NCBI RefSeq assembly: GCF_001708965.1
Contig: NZ_LVJW01000003.1
Coordinates: forward strand, 1,178,001 to 1,242,000
DNA length: 64,000 nt
Direction: 5' to 3'
Source: Candidatus Thiodiazotropha endoloripes
GTDB lineage: Bacteria; Pseudomonadota; Gammaproteobacteria; Chromatiales; Chromatiaceae
In this document: in pieces, positions 33,234 through 43,123 of the stretch
Layout: every line of letters begins with the position of its first letter
How positions within the stretch are numbered: the first letter of the stretch is position 1
Position numbers and translations under genes: made by a program
Notes under the pieces: model-generated
The model's database searches: none
Told to the model about the DNA's origin: nothing
The model's input: the letters and a program-made list of their open reading frames with translations, nothing else

Positions 33234-33698
33234 GGCCTTGTTGTCTGTCGTATGAAATCCTGACAATTGGGTCTATCTTCCAACACGGGCCCAGGATGTC
33301 GTTCATCCTGGATGCCTGAGCATGACGGTGCTTTAATCATCCGTTTTGTGGGACCCTGTGTCCGCAGACGCCGGGTGATTTTTTGAACACCCTATTTGTT
33401 AAAAAAAGCCTACATAATCTGCTGTTTTCACCAGCCATCCCAGATCAAGGATCGGTAATTTTTGCCGCTATGTTTAAGAGTACAGTTTTAAGGAATCTCT
33501 GAATAAGTCTGAAGCGACATCTTGTCGCCAAAATGCACCGCTTCTGCGTTGCAGATTTTCGCAATAGCGGGCTATTACGTGCGATCTGAGCCTTGAATCG
33601 GCACATTTTGATCGACAATCTGTTCGGTCCAGACTTATTCAGAGGTTCCTTAAATAGTAAATTGGACTCCAAACCATAACATCAAGAATTGGCACGCC
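33234..33698. other. 465-bp gap between phbB and chemoreceptor gene, with hairpin and second MITE family
   Basis: CCAGGATG-TCGTT-CATCCTGG at 33291-33311 (8-bp stem) may end phbB transcription. The MITE at 33487-33654 fills most of the rest and stops 44 bp before the chemoreceptor start, so it has replaced or separated its promoter region. Confidence 0.5.
33487..33654. mobile_element. MITE of a second family (25-bp terminal inverted repeats)
   Basis: The left end (TTTAAGGAATCTCTGAATAA, then GTCTG) and the complement of the right end (TTTAAGGAACCTCTGAATAA, then GTCTG) differ at one base in 25. The 168-bp element has no coding capacity. The GGAACCTCTGAATAAG type of terminal repeat resembles non-autonomous elements that I have seen widely in gammaproteobacteria; no transposase is in the window. 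Confidence 0.8.
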
Positions 33699-35273
33699 AT
33701 GAAAATCAATACTCCAGTCACCGATCGAAATGTTGATGTCCGCAATGATCAAATTATTTTATCGACCACGGACCTCAAGGGCAGTATCACCTATATCAAC
33801 CAGGATTTTGTTGATATCAGTGGATTTCAGAGTGATGAGCTGATTGGTAAGAATCACAACATCATCCGGCATCCGGACATGCCGCCCGCCGCCTTTGAGG
33901 AGCTGTGGACAAAGATCAAAGCGGGTAAACCGTGGATGGGAATTGTCAAGAACCGATGTAAGAACGGGGATCATTACTGGATCGATGCCTTCGTTATGCC
34001 GATTCTCAAAGATGGTGCCGTGGTGGAGTATCAGTCGGTGCGCTACCGGGCAAAATCCGATTGGGTGGACCGCGCCAAACCGATCTACAAAGCGCTGCTC
34101 GATGGAAAAGCCTTCAAACAGGGTTTGCTCTCCCGCCTCTCTTTGACCAACAAACTGATTGTTGGAAATCTGTTGGCACTGATTCCGGTGCTGTTGACCA
34201 TGTTGGTGCCGGGCTTGAACGCCTTCAGTCCACTTGGGCTGCTGGTTACTGCATTGCTCTCGATTGCAATCAACTGGTCTTTGCTTGGAGGTTTCAGGAA
34301 ACTGGTGCAACGAACCCAGGAGGTTGTTGATCAACCGGTTATGCGACATATCTATACCGGATCAGATGATGAGACCGCACAGGTGGAGCTGGCATTGAAG
34401 ATGTATGAATCGCAGATCAATGCGATTGTCGGGCGGATGACCGATGCCACCCAGAAAATGCATACAGTGGCCGATATCAATGTGCAAACCTCACAACAGA
34501 CCCGTCAGGGGATGGATACTCAACAGAATGAGCTGACTCAGGTTGCGACCGCCATGACCGAGATGGCTGCCACGGTACAGGAGATCGCCGCGAATGCCTC
34601 GGCGGCGGCCGACTCAACCCGTATCGGCCAGAAACAGGCAGGTAGTGGCAAGCAGGTTGTGGAAAAGACGATCAAAGCGATCAATGTCCTGGCGGTAGAT
34701 ATTCAGCATACCTCAGAGGTGATCCAGAAACTCTCCACCCACAGTGAAGAGATCGCCAAGATTCTGGAAGTGATCAAGGGAATTGCGGAACAGACCAATC
34801 TGCTTGCCCTGAATGCAGCCATCGAGGCGGCGAGGGCCGGTGAGAACGGTCGTGGATTTGCTGTTGTGGCCGATGAGGTCCGAACCCTGGCGAGTCGCAC
34901 CACGGAATCTGCCAGAGAGATCGAGGAGATGATTGAGCTGCTGCAGAATGGCAGTAAAGAGGCGGTTGGCGCGATGGACAAAAATCGTGAGAAAGCGGAA
35001 TCGAGTGTCGATCTGGCTGCCAAGGCGGGGGAGGCCCTGGAAGCGATCTCTGGTGCAATCGATACGATCACCGAGATGAATACACAGATTGAAACCGCCT
35101 CGGAAGAGCAGAGCACTGTGGCTGAAGAGATGAATAAAAATGTACTTAACATCAGTCAGGTGGCCGACAGCACTGCGGTTGATGCAAAACAGGTTGATGA
35201 AAAGACCCGTGAGACCCTGGGTACCATTGAACAGCTCAGTCATCTGGTGGGGCAGTTCATGCATAAAGGTTGA
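33699..35273 (+). CDS. Aer-like methyl-accepting chemotaxis protein with PAS domain
   Basis: 524 residues. An N-terminal PAS domain (about 15-120; [39 protein letters not shown]) matches the FAD-binding Aer type. Two closely spaced membrane helices follow (about 150-190), then HAMP-like and signalling regions with the invariant hairpin [20 protein letters not shown]. There is no C-terminal methyltransferase-binding pentapeptide. It probably senses redox state or oxygen from the cytoplasm and signals to CheA. Confidence 0.92.
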   Translation: MKINTPVTDRNVDVRNDQIILSTTDLKGSITYINQDFVDISGFQSDELIGKNHNIIRHPDMPPAAFEELWTKIKAGKPWMGIVKNRCKNGDHYWIDAFVMPILKDGAVVEYQSVRYRAKSDWVDRAKPIYKALLDGKAFKQGLLSRLSLTNKLIVGNLLALIPVLLTMLVPGLNAFSPLGLLVTALLSIAINWSLLGGFRKLVQRTQEVVDQPVMRHIYTGSDDETAQVELALKMYESQINAIVGRMTDATQKMHTVADINVQTSQQTRQGMDTQQNELTQVATAMTEMAATVQEIAANASAAADSTRIGQKQAGSGKQVVEKTIKAINVLAVDIQHTSEVIQKLSTHSEEIAKILEVIKGIAEQTNLLALNAAIEAARAGENGRGFAVVADEVRTLASRTTESAREIEEMIELLQNGSKEAVGAMDKNREKAESSVDLAAKAGEALEAISGAIDTITEMNTQIETASEEQSTVAEEMNKNVLNISQVADSTAVDAKQVDEKTRETLGTIEQLSHLVGQFMHKG

Positions 35274-35597
35274 TCTTACTGGTCTGGATTTGCCCTTCTT
35301 GGCCCAGTTGCAATCTCAGTCATCGCTTTGGAAACAGATGAAGTAAATCGTCTGGTCTGTGGCTCATACAGCAACTTCTCTGTTACTGTACTGAGAACTG
35401 TCGTGATGTAATGAGAATGGACTCAGCTCGGAACTGAGCCGGATTCCATTCTGGCCATCTGGCCATTTCATCGATTCTCCGCAATATTCAGCAAAATATC
35501 AGTTTGTTACGCTAGACTCAGATACAGGGTGCTTGCCTATCTGAGTATTCAGAGTCAAAAGCAGCTTGTGTTATAAATCTGACCCAAGATCACGATT
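35274..35597. other. 324-bp gap with composite inverted repeat
   Basis: AGAATGGA (35414-35421) pairs with TCCATTCT (35445-35452), and inside it CTCAG (35422-35426) pairs with CTGAG (35434-35438). This is a probable terminator after the chemoreceptor gene. The remainder holds the promoter of the two-component operon, not precisely located. Confidence 0.45.
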
Positions 35598-36263
35598 GTG
35601 AAAATACTATTGGTAGAAGATTCCGTACGTCTGCAGCGTTCACTATCTGCCGGCCTCAAAAGGCATGGATTTTCTGTGGATCAGGCATTTGATGGTGAAC
35701 AGGCGCTGACATACATAAGACATAATCAATATGACACGATCATACTCGATTTAGTGTTGCCTAAGATCGATGGTTTGAATGTGCTTTCAACCATGCGTAA
35801 TGAGGGCAAAAACAATCAGGTGCTGATCCTGTCAGCGAATGACCAAACGGAAGATCGGATACGCGGCCTGGATCTTGGTGCGGATGACTATATGGTAAAG
35901 CCTTTTTCATTCGATGAACTGGTTTCCCGTCTTCGCGCACTGAACAGGCGACACTCCGGCATAAAGAATCCTGTACTTGATATATCTGGTGTCAAAATAG
36001 ATACAGTGTCGCGCCTGGTAAGATTCAATGAAAGGGTGGTCAATCTTACGCCGCATGAGTTTAAATTACTCGACTATCTTGCCCACAGGAGAGGGCGGGT
36101 ATTTTCTCATGATCAACTCATTGATCAGCTATACGATGCCGCCAGCTACGTAACGCGAAATGCGGTTGAAGCCCATATCAGTTCGTTAAGAAAGCGTCTG
36201 AAGGCATCCGGTGCGCCAGGGCTTGTGAAAACAAGACGCGGTTTCGGTTATTTGGTTGAATAG
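35598..36263 (+). CDS. OmpR-family response regulator
   Basis: 221 residues, GTG start. REC domain (1-120) with acceptor D51 in IILDLVLPKIDG and switch Lys in MVKPFSFDEL, followed by a winged-helix DNA-binding domain (TPHEFKLLDYLAHRRGRVFS ... VEAHISSLRKRL ... TRRGFGYLV). Most like the QseB/PmrA group. It is 6 nt from the sensor kinase gene, forming a two-component operon. Flanking genes for a PepSY protein and an outer-membrane protein are likely targets. Confidence 0.95.
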   Translation: MKILLVEDSVRLQRSLSAGLKRHGFSVDQAFDGEQALTYIRHNQYDTIILDLVLPKIDGLNVLSTMRNEGKNNQVLILSANDQTEDRIRGLDLGADDYMVKPFSFDELVSRLRALNRRHSGIKNPVLDISGVKIDTVSRLVRFNERVVNLTPHEFKLLDYLAHRRGRVFSHDQLIDQLYDAASYVTRNAVEAHISSLRKRLKASGAPGLVKTRRGFGYLVE

Positions 36264-36269
36264 ATTCCC

Positions 36270-37697
36270 GTGAAATCGATCCGCAGCAGGCTAAATCTTA
36301 CAATTATCGGTACCTTGGTGTTGATTTTGACGCTCACCGCGGTATTTCTCTATTTTCGTATCTCACAGCATGTGATCAAGGTTTATGACAGTGCCTTGTA
36401 TGATAAAGCCAATGCGTTGATTTCCCTGACCGAGCTTGATGAAGAGGGTCTGGAATTCGATTTTTCCGAAGATGGTGTGATGAGTGAGTTCGAACTGGGG
36501 GAACATGCACACTACTATCAGCTTTGGGAACTTGGCCGTGATTTATTGATTAAATCCCCGTCGCTTATGGACTCAGATCTGCTATTGACAGGAATTGCCC
36601 TGGGAAAACACCATTTTGCTGATCTTACTCTGCCGGACGGCCGTGCAGGCCGTCTGATAGAGATCAATTTTATGCCTCGTGTCGAGATGGATGATGAGGA
36701 GGAAATCGTTGTAATTCCAGAGCCAAAACCGATCTCTTTGGTCTATGCCCGAGAGCGAAAAAAACTTGACGATACACTATTCGCTATTGGAGTGACCATT
36801 TTCAGTATTGTCGTTATCGTGCTTCTGGCAACTGCACTGCTGGTCTGGCATCTGGTGGGTAGAGGGCTATTGCCACTTTCGACATTGGCCAGGCAGGTGA
36901 GTGAAATCGATGAATCGAGCTTGAGTGCGCGACTGCGTCAACCAGGTAATCAAAGTCTTGAGATTACACCAATTGTAGACCAGTTGAATCATCTTCTGCA
37001 GAGACTGCAATCTGCCTTTGAGCGGGAGAAGCGCTTTTCATCCAATGTTGCTCATGAGTTACGTACTCCACTTTCTGAACTGAGAAGCCTTTCAGAAGTT
37101 GCGCAGATGATGCCGGATGACAGGCAGCAACTCATCAAGTTCTTCAAGGATGTGGGGGATATATCCAACCAGATGGAGAAGGTTGTCATCACAATGCTCG
37201 AATTGGCAAGATCGGACGCTGGCCTATTACAGAGTGATCCCGAAGAGATCAAACTGTCAGACATTTGTGACTCAGTTTGGCAGATGGCGATTAATGATTA
37301 TGGTTTTGGCAAGAAACTGGTGAAACATATTCCTGAGTGTCTGATCATCTCCACAGATCGTGAAAAATTTTCGATGATACTGAGTAATATTTTTGTCAAT
37401 GCGATCAGCTACAGTCCAGAAGAGGCGGAGATCGAATTGAGCGTGGAAATTCAGAGTGAGAACTTGGTTATCAAGGTCAAGAATAGGGCGACAGACTTGA
37501 GGCCAGAGGATATCGTACACATGAAAGATCGTTTCTGGCGTAAGAATAAATCACAAGGTGAAACCAGTCATTCTGGCCTGGGGCTGACATTGGTCTATGC
37601 ATTGGCCAGAATTCTGAAACTTGATATCAGTCTGGATCTTGATAACCAGAGTATTTTTATGATTACGATCTCTGGAGTACCGCTGGTAGTGGAATAA
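36270..37697 (+). CDS. sensor histidine kinase (QseC-like)
   Basis: 475 residues, GTG start. Two membrane helices (about 11-30 and 168-190) enclose a ~140-residue periplasmic sensor region rich in acidic residues (LDEEGLEFDFSEDGVMSEFE), followed by HAMP, HisKA with H262 (SSNVAHELRTPLSE) and an ATPase domain (NIFVNAISYSPEEAE ... HSGLGLTLVYALARIL). The acidic sensor could bind cations. Paired with the OmpR-type regulator just upstream. Confidence 0.93.
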   Translation: MKSIRSRLNLTIIGTLVLILTLTAVFLYFRISQHVIKVYDSALYDKANALISLTELDEEGLEFDFSEDGVMSEFELGEHAHYYQLWELGRDLLIKSPSLMDSDLLLTGIALGKHHFADLTLPDGRAGRLIEINFMPRVEMDDEEEIVVIPEPKPISLVYARERKKLDDTLFAIGVTIFSIVVIVLLATALLVWHLVGRGLLPLSTLARQVSEIDESSLSARLRQPGNQSLEITPIVDQLNHLLQRLQSAFEREKRFSSNVAHELRTPLSELRSLSEVAQMMPDDRQQLIKFFKDVGDISNQMEKVVITMLELARSDAGLLQSDPEEIKLSDICDSVWQMAINDYGFGKKLVKHIPECLIISTDREKFSMILSNIFVNAISYSPEEAEIELSVEIQSENLVIKVKNRATDLRPEDIVHMKDRFWRKNKSQGETSHSGLGLTLVYALARILKLDISLDLDNQSIFMITISGVPLVVE

Positions 37698-37747
37698 CGG
37701 CTCACTGGTAAGTTGCAGCACCTGAGGCATAAACTAAATAACAGTAA

Positions 37748-39094
37748 CTAGTGAAATTTATAGACAAAGTCGATACCGACATAATCAAGATTTTTTTCAG
37801 GGTAATCAGCAAATGCTCTGCCAGGCTTGAATTTGGCGTAAGTGAAAAACAGCTCTAGGGTCTCTTCATGCTCTACGCTAAGGATAAGATCCAGCTCGGT
37901 ACCCAGATTTCGACTGTTTCCGGAAGGCTCCACTTCAATACTGGCATTGCGTATCTCATCGGACAACACCTCCTGCCTGTAGTCAAAGCGCATCAATTCT
38001 ACTGACATATCCTCAGCAAACCGCCATTGTAGGCCGATCATGTCGACTTTAAGGTTGGATAATTCCGGCTGAAACAGTTCACCATAGGATTCAGAGTCAC
38101 CTTGCAGTCCTGTCTGGCGGTATGATCTGTTATCCCGGTCATCCAGATTTGCATCACCAGACCCTCTGGCGCCGGCGATTATCAAAGATAACTGGTCATA
38201 TAGGTAGGGCGTCCAGCGCAGCAAGTAGCCGCTGGCAGATGCATCAACATCCTCATGCATCTTTTCGCTGACTTCGACAACATCTGCAGAGAGTTCCTCT
38301 AACTCATAGAGTGTCGATCTGCCCTGTATCTCAGAGTAGTGCAGTTCCAAATCAATCTCTCCAATCAACTGAAGTTCGATATCTGCAACATAACTGAGTC
38401 CCTTCCAGGTCAGGTCTGCATCCTCTTCATCGATTCTTGAATACTCCTCAGTGTCGCCGATGTGATATGCCGAAGAGTTATCACTCTGTTTGAGGTAATA
38501 AAAGTTCAGAATCTGTCCATCCAAGATTTCCCAACTCATACTCAGCACAAGCCGTTGAATCTCATCCATTTCAGGATCGATAAAATCTTCATCTGTGGAC
38601 TCCACCGCCTGCTGTTCAGCTATGGCAACAAATGCCTCGAGGTCTTCATACCACATCTGGAGACTGATGATATCCAGTTCGTCATCCCACCAGGACCACC
38701 AGTGGCTGATACTCTCATATTCAACACGACCAAGTTTTAATTCAGAATCAATGACATCACCGAACAAGTAGGCAATGCCGAGCTCTCTGAACTCCAACCC
38801 TGAGTGGTTGGTTTTAATGTCTGCGCTTTTTATGATTTCGCTTTCATCCATCAACGCGCCAGTGAAAAATAGACTGAGCTGATCATCATGGCGGTATTCC
38901 AAGTCGAACTCGATTTCCCTATCCTGCTCTACAAGTTTATTGTTCAGGTTGTCTGCGCCGAGACTTAATCCATCTAATACGTTGAATTCAATGCCAATTT
39001 CAATGTCACTGTAAAGCTGGCCACCATTTTCGGCCGACGCTGATGATAGATGAAAAAGGCAGGTAAAAATCGTGTACGGAAGTAGTCGCCGCAA
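37748..39094 (-). CDS. outer-membrane beta-barrel protein (AlgE-like)
   Basis: 448 residues with a signal peptide cleaved near ASA-ENGG. Alternating strands with many acidic and aromatic residues and a terminal aromatic residue (VGIDFVYKFH) indicate an outer-membrane beta-barrel. The overall pattern (LGRVEYESISHWWSWWDDELD, GLQWRFAEDMSVELMRFDYR) resembles the AlgE/alginate-export family. The gene is convergent with the two-component operon (50 bp gap). Unusually acidic for a porin; substrate unknown. Confidence 0.65.
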   Translation of the reverse strand: MRRLLPYTIFTCLFHLSSASAENGGQLYSDIEIGIEFNVLDGLSLGADNLNNKLVEQDREIEFDLEYRHDDQLSLFFTGALMDESEIIKSADIKTNHSGLEFRELGIAYLFGDVIDSELKLGRVEYESISHWWSWWDDELDIISLQMWYEDLEAFVAIAEQQAVESTDEDFIDPEMDEIQRLVLSMSWEILDGQILNFYYLKQSDNSSAYHIGDTEEYSRIDEEDADLTWKGLSYVADIELQLIGEIDLELHYSEIQGRSTLYELEELSADVVEVSEKMHEDVDASASGYLLRWTPYLYDQLSLIIAGARGSGDANLDDRDNRSYRQTGLQGDSESYGELFQPELSNLKVDMIGLQWRFAEDMSVELMRFDYRQEVLSDEIRNASIEVEPSGNSRNLGTELDLILSVEHEETLELFFTYAKFKPGRAFADYPEKNLDYVGIDFVYKFH

Positions 39095-39360
39095 TGCTCA
39101 TTCCTCAGGTTATCTTCAGATAGATGAATTAAACTCTCCAGGAACTATGTGGCTGGCAGGCCTGTGTCTCTAGCTGGTATTGGATCGCCAGCTATTTGAT
39201 TATTATTGTATGAGGGTGTTATTCGTATAGATAGAGCATAACAAAAACAATCTTTTATAAAAACAAAAAATGCTGCTGATCAACACATTGATCAGCGGTT
39301 TGGGCAGCTATTGCTCTCTCTGTTTGACCAGGCATGCTTGGTTACCGGGTCAATACCTTT

Positions 39361-39606
39361 TCAATCATCGATATCGACCTTGAGTATCGTACCGTCGAGC
39401 TCAATGATGGCTTCAAGTCTTTTGCCATCGTGTACAAAGTCGACTTCATAGATCCTCTTTCCCTTATAGGTCTCTTTTTCAACTTCAGTAATTCTCGCAC
39501 CAGGATAGGCTGCCTCGACGATCTTTCTTACATCGCTTTTACTGATTGCCAAAGCGTGGCTGGTAAAAAATACAAGTCCAATGAAAAGCAGGGGGGTAAT
39601 TTTCAT
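39361..39606 (-). CDS. small periplasmic PepSY-domain protein
   Basis: ATG 39606 (MKITPLLFIGLVFFTSHALA) gives a clean signal peptide, better than the ATG 13 codons upstream. The mature ~60 residues are one PepSY domain (SKSDVRKIVEAAYPGARITEVEKETYKGKRIYEVDFVHDGKRLEAIIELDGTIL split over three strands and one helix). Such single-domain PepSY proteins are typical companions of QseBC/PmrAB-like two-component systems and are thought to modulate the sensor or a protease. Confidence 0.85.
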   Translation of the reverse strand: MKITPLLFIGLVFFTSHALAISKSDVRKIVEAAYPGARITEVEKETYKGKRIYEVDFVHDGKRLEAIIELDGTILKVDIDD

Positions 39607-39765
39607 ATACGGCTTCCTAACAAAAGGTTTTGACAGTATCGACACGAAAGATAATTAAATTCAGTCAAATTTCAGTTTTCCATCAGCCTAACTTCAGACC
39701 GAGAGTAGAAAATATCTTATGCATGGAGCATGAAAATATCAATTAACAACAGAGGAGAATATCAG

Positions 39766-40527
39766 ATGAAGCAAGTAACACTACCCCTATATCTTGTTAC
39801 TGCAGGCATTATTCTAGCGTCAACTCACACTATTGCCGGTGATGATGTACCATTTGATGAAGCAGAGCTTTTTTTCGAGTTAAACGACACCGACGGTGAT
39901 TTGGGTATTCACGGCAAGGTTGACGGTGATGAGTGGAAACGCCTTCAAATTGAGGATCCATACGATCGTCGCATGATGTCGGTACGGGCTAATGGACGCC
40001 TCAAACGACAGGGAATCACAGAGCTCTTTTTCGAGAGTGCTGAACCGACATTTGATGAGTTGGACCCTACGGATTTCTTTAAAAGATTCCCGGAAGGTAT
40101 CTATGAGATAGAGGGTATCACTCTGGATGGGGAGGAACGAGAAAACGAGGTCTTTCTGTCTCATGTCATTCCCGCTGCACCTAATAATGTAACCATCAAT
40201 GGAGTGCCCGCGGCTGAGGATTGTGACGCAGATCTGTTACCTGTTGTGACTGCGCCTGTAACCCTGGCCTGGGCTCCTGTAGTTGATTCACATGCCTGGC
40301 TGGGAAAGGGTGGTAATGTTGAGGTGCGTTACTACGAGGTTGTTATCGAGATCGATGATACCGACTACAAATCAACCAGTATCATTCCAGGTGATCTGAC
40401 ACAGTGGACCGTATCCGATATGAATTTCTTCACACTGTCAGAGGAGGGTGAATATAAGTTTGAGATTCTTGTCAGGGCGGAGAGTGGGAATAAATCCGCT
40501 GTTGAAAGCTGCTTTATTGTTGAATAG
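39766..40527 (+). CDS. secreted protein of unknown function with C-terminal Fn3-like domain
   Basis: ATG 39766 has AGAGGAG 8 nt upstream and yields a signal peptide (QVTLPLYLVTAGIILASTHTIAG). The mature ~230 residues begin with an acidic stretch that contains LNDTDGDLGIHGKVDGDEWK, an EF-hand-like acidic loop, and end in a beta-rich domain (VTLAWAPVV ... VRYYEVVIEID ... YKFEILVRAESGNKS) typical of fibronectin type III. Family not recognised. It is divergent from the PepSY gene and lies 44 nt before the HEAT-repeat gene. Confidence 0.6.
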   Translation: MKQVTLPLYLVTAGIILASTHTIAGDDVPFDEAELFFELNDTDGDLGIHGKVDGDEWKRLQIEDPYDRRMMSVRANGRLKRQGITELFFESAEPTFDELDPTDFFKRFPEGIYEIEGITLDGEERENEVFLSHVIPAAPNNVTINGVPAAEDCDADLLPVVTAPVTLAWAPVVDSHAWLGKGGNVEVRYYEVVIEIDDTDYKSTSIIPGDLTQWTVSDMNFFTLSEEGEYKFEILVRAESGNKSAVESCFIVE

Positions 40528-40544
40528 TTATTATTAATCCGAAC

Positions 40545-40562
40545 CCCTCCCGTCAGGGAGGG
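40545..40562 (+). promoter_or_regulatory. hairpin that hides the ribosome-binding site of the HEAT gene
   Basis: CCCTCCC (40545-40551), loop GTCA, GGGAGGG (40556-40562). The right arm is also the Shine-Dalgarno sequence of the GTG start at 40572. It could be a terminator of the upstream gene or a translational switch for the downstream one. Confidence 0.5.
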
Positions 40563-40571
40563 TGTTACTAG

Positions 40572-41351
40572 GTGAGCCAAACCACAATGAATGTAACTCA
40601 AACTCTGTTGCTGATATTGTTTTCACTTGGTGCTGCTTCTTGGTTGTACAATTCTCAGGATAACAAAGTCGAAGTTGGATCTGATCAGACTACAGAACAA
40701 GATATTATTTTGACCACTGTAGAGAAAACTGTTTTATCAGAAATAACTCATTTGCAAACTGGTTCCACTACTAAAGCATCTGACTCATCGACTATCATCA
40801 GCCGGTATCCTACAGAAAAAATGGTTGGCGTTGATTATGAATCGATAGAGATACTGGAAGAAGAAAAGAGACCTGATGATCATACGATTGATGAGTTAAA
40901 ATACTTATTAAGCCATAGTGATCCAATCCGGCGTCTCGCTTCAGTTTATGCAATTGGCGAATATAAGATTCATGATGCCATCACAGATCTTATGCAAGCC
41001 CTATATGATCCTGACCCGCGCATCAGAGTGGCCGCTGTTGAGTCACTCGCGATGCTGGGTCACGATACTGAGATTGGCTATCTCGAGCCTGCACTCTATG
41101 ATTCTGACAATCAGGTGAGAATAACGGCTGTATGGGCCATCGCAGATGTTGAAAATGAACAAGGTATTTATCTGTTGGCACCACTGTTGTCTGACAGCAG
41201 TGCGGAGATTCGAATTAACGTCGTGGCAGCACTGGGTGAAATTGGTAACACAGCATCAATACACTACCTTGAGAACCAGCTGAATGATACTGATGAAAGG
41301 GTACGTTGGAGTGCGGCTGAGATTTTGAAAGAAATGGCAGCCGACTATTGA
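40572..41351 (+). CDS. membrane-anchored HEAT-repeat protein
   Basis: 259 residues from GTG 40572 (GGGAGGG 9 nt upstream). An N-terminal membrane anchor (TQTLLLILFSLGAASWLY), a ~80-residue Ser/Thr-rich linker and four to five HEAT/PBS-lyase repeats from about residue 105 (DPIRRLASVYAIGEYKIHDA, DPRIRVAAVESLAMLGHD, DNQVRITAVWAIADVENEQG, SAEIRINVVAALGEIGNTAS, DERVRWSAAEILKEM). HEAT repeats bind protein partners; the likely location is the periplasm. Codon use is more A/T-rich than in neighbouring housekeeping genes. Confidence 0.8.
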   Translation: MSQTTMNVTQTLLLILFSLGAASWLYNSQDNKVEVGSDQTTEQDIILTTVEKTVLSEITHLQTGSTTKASDSSTIISRYPTEKMVGVDYESIEILEEEKRPDDHTIDELKYLLSHSDPIRRLASVYAIGEYKIHDAITDLMQALYDPDPRIRVAAVESLAMLGHDTEIGYLEPALYDSDNQVRITAVWAIADVENEQGIYLLAPLLSDSSAEIRINVVAALGEIGNTASIHYLENQLNDTDERVRWSAAEILKEMAADY

Positions 41352-41426
41352 AGGCGTCTACAGAAAAACACACGACTGGCCTGATGTTGTATCGGTGAGA
41401 CAGGCTGAATTCACCTTGGAAATAGT

Positions 41427-41502
41427 TGGTGGGCACAACAGGGATCGAACCTGTGACCTCTGCAATGTGACTGCAGCGCTCTCCCAGCTGAGCTATGCGC
41501 CC
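41427..41502 (-). tRNA. tRNA-Val(CAC)
   Basis: On the minus strand, GGGCGCA/TGTGCCC acceptor arms, D-arm GCTC/GAGC, anticodon stem CTGCA/TGCAG with loop GTCACAT (anticodon CAC) and T-arm ACAGG-TTCGATC-CCTGT. The CCA end is encoded. 76 nt. Confidence 0.95.
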
Positions 41503-41515
41503 GAAGTGGAAACGC

Positions 41516-41544
41516 ATTCTAGATCTACAGCCACTTTACGTCAA
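41516..41544 (-). promoter_or_regulatory. sigma-70 promoter of tRNA-Val
   Basis: On the minus strand, TTGACG (41544-41539), a 17-bp spacer, TAGAAT (41521-41516), and 13 nt to the mature 5' end of the tRNA. Confidence 0.75.
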
Positions 41545-41652
41545 TTGTCCAAAAATTATACAAAATCAGCATTCTCCACTGATTAAGCTTACGATTCACT
41601 CCTGGTCTGTTAGAATTTCCGATTTGCTGCAACTGGATGAATTCACCGGATC

Positions 41653-43065
41653 ATGACTGTTCGTACTCGATTTGCCCCCAGCCCAACCGGCTATCTTCAT
41701 GTGGGCGGTGCCCGCACCGCACTGTTTTCCTGGCTCTATGCGCGTAAGCATGGGGGGAAATTCGTCCTGCGTATCGAGGACACGGACCTTGAGCGTTCCA
41801 CCGCTGAGTCGGTGAATGCCATTCTGGAAGGGATGACCTGGCTGGGGCTGGAGTATGACGAAGGCCCTTTTTATCAGACCAAACGGTTCGATCGCTATCA
41901 TGAGGTGATTGAAGAGCTGCTGTCGAAGGGGCTGGCCTATCGCTGTAACTGCAGCCGTGAGCGGCTTGATGACCTGCGGGAAGCGGCGATGAATCGTAAA
42001 GAGAAGCCCAGATACGATGGCCATTGCCGCAACCATGATGTCAGTCCCGATGAGCCCCACGTAATCCGCTTTCGCAATCCGGATAGTGGTGTGGTGCTGG
42101 TCGATGACCTGATCCGCGGTCGGGTCAGTTTCAACAATGAGGAGCTGGACGATCTCATCATCCGTCGTACCGACGGTTCCCCTACCTACAATCTGACGGT
42201 GGTGGTGGATGATCTCGATATGCAGATCAGCCATGTGATCCGCGGTGACGACCACCTGAACAATACCCCCAGACAGATCAATATCCTCAAGGCGCTCAAC
42301 GCTGAGCCTCCGAAATATGGGCATGTACCGATGATATTGGGGGATGATGGCGCACGGCTCTCGAAACGTCATGGCGCGGTCAGCGTGATGCAGTATCGGG
42401 AGGATGGCTACCTGCCTGAGGCACTGCTCAACTATCTGGTGCGCCTTGGGTGGTCCCATGGGGATCAGGAGATCTTTTCCATCGATGAGATGATAGAGTT
42501 GTTTGATATCGATGGGGTCAACAAGGCGGCATCCAGTTTCAATACCGATAAGTTGCTGTGGTTGAATCAGCACTACATCAAGCAGGATGATGCGAAGCGC
42601 ATCGCCCATCTGCTGAGTCCCCATATGGGGGATCTGGGCATCGATCCCGCTCAGGGTCCTGACCTGACAAAGGTCGCAGAGGCGCACCAGGAGCGGGCAC
42701 GGACCCTGGTAGAGATGGCGGAAATGAGTGCCTTCTGCTATCAGGATTACGATGAGTTCGAAGAGAAGGCCGCCAAGAAACATCTGAGAGGTGTGGCCAG
42801 AGAGCCTCTGCAACGGATGCGCGATGCCCTGTCCGAATTGGAAGATTGGCAGGAAGAGGCCCTGCATGGGATCGTGGAGCAGGTCTCAGAGGCGCTGGAA
42901 CTGAAGATGGGGAAGGTTGCCCAGCCACTCAGGGTGGCGGTGGTAGGCCGGGCAGCATCGCCAGGCATCGACACAACCCTCTACCTGGTTGGCCAAGAGG
43001 CCTGTCTGAGACGCATCGATAAAGCTCTCGACTATATTACCCAGCGTGAAGCGGCTGCAGGCTAG
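41653..43065 (+). CDS. gltX: glutamate-tRNA ligase
   Basis: 470 residues, the usual bacterial GluRS length. The class I motifs are [18 protein letters not shown] (HIGH-type, 7-24) and LSKRH (236-240, KMSKS-type). The anticodon-binding domain fills the C-terminal part. It charges tRNA-Glu. It lies directly before glnS on the same strand (58 bp to the glnS ATG), an adjacency of two paralogous synthetases. No cysteine cluster typical of the zinc-binding form was noted beyond the CNCSRERL segment. Confidence 0.96.
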   Translation: MTVRTRFAPSPTGYLHVGGARTALFSWLYARKHGGKFVLRIEDTDLERSTAESVNAILEGMTWLGLEYDEGPFYQTKRFDRYHEVIEELLSKGLAYRCNCSRERLDDLREAAMNRKEKPRYDGHCRNHDVSPDEPHVIRFRNPDSGVVLVDDLIRGRVSFNNEELDDLIIRRTDGSPTYNLTVVVDDLDMQISHVIRGDDHLNNTPRQINILKALNAEPPKYGHVPMILGDDGARLSKRHGAVSVMQYREDGYLPEALLNYLVRLGWSHGDQEIFSIDEMIELFDIDGVNKAASSFNTDKLLWLNQHYIKQDDAKRIAHLLSPHMGDLGIDPAQGPDLTKVAEAHQERARTLVEMAEMSAFCYQDYDEFEEKAAKKHLRGVAREPLQRMRDALSELEDWQEEALHGIVEQVSEALELKMGKVAQPLRVAVVGRAASPGIDTTLYLVGQEACLRRIDKALDYITQREAAAG

Positions 43066-43123
43066 GCAAAGGCGCCACCAAAGCTGAATTTTGAAGAGAA
43101 AACACTTTCAAGAAGCCAGAGTA

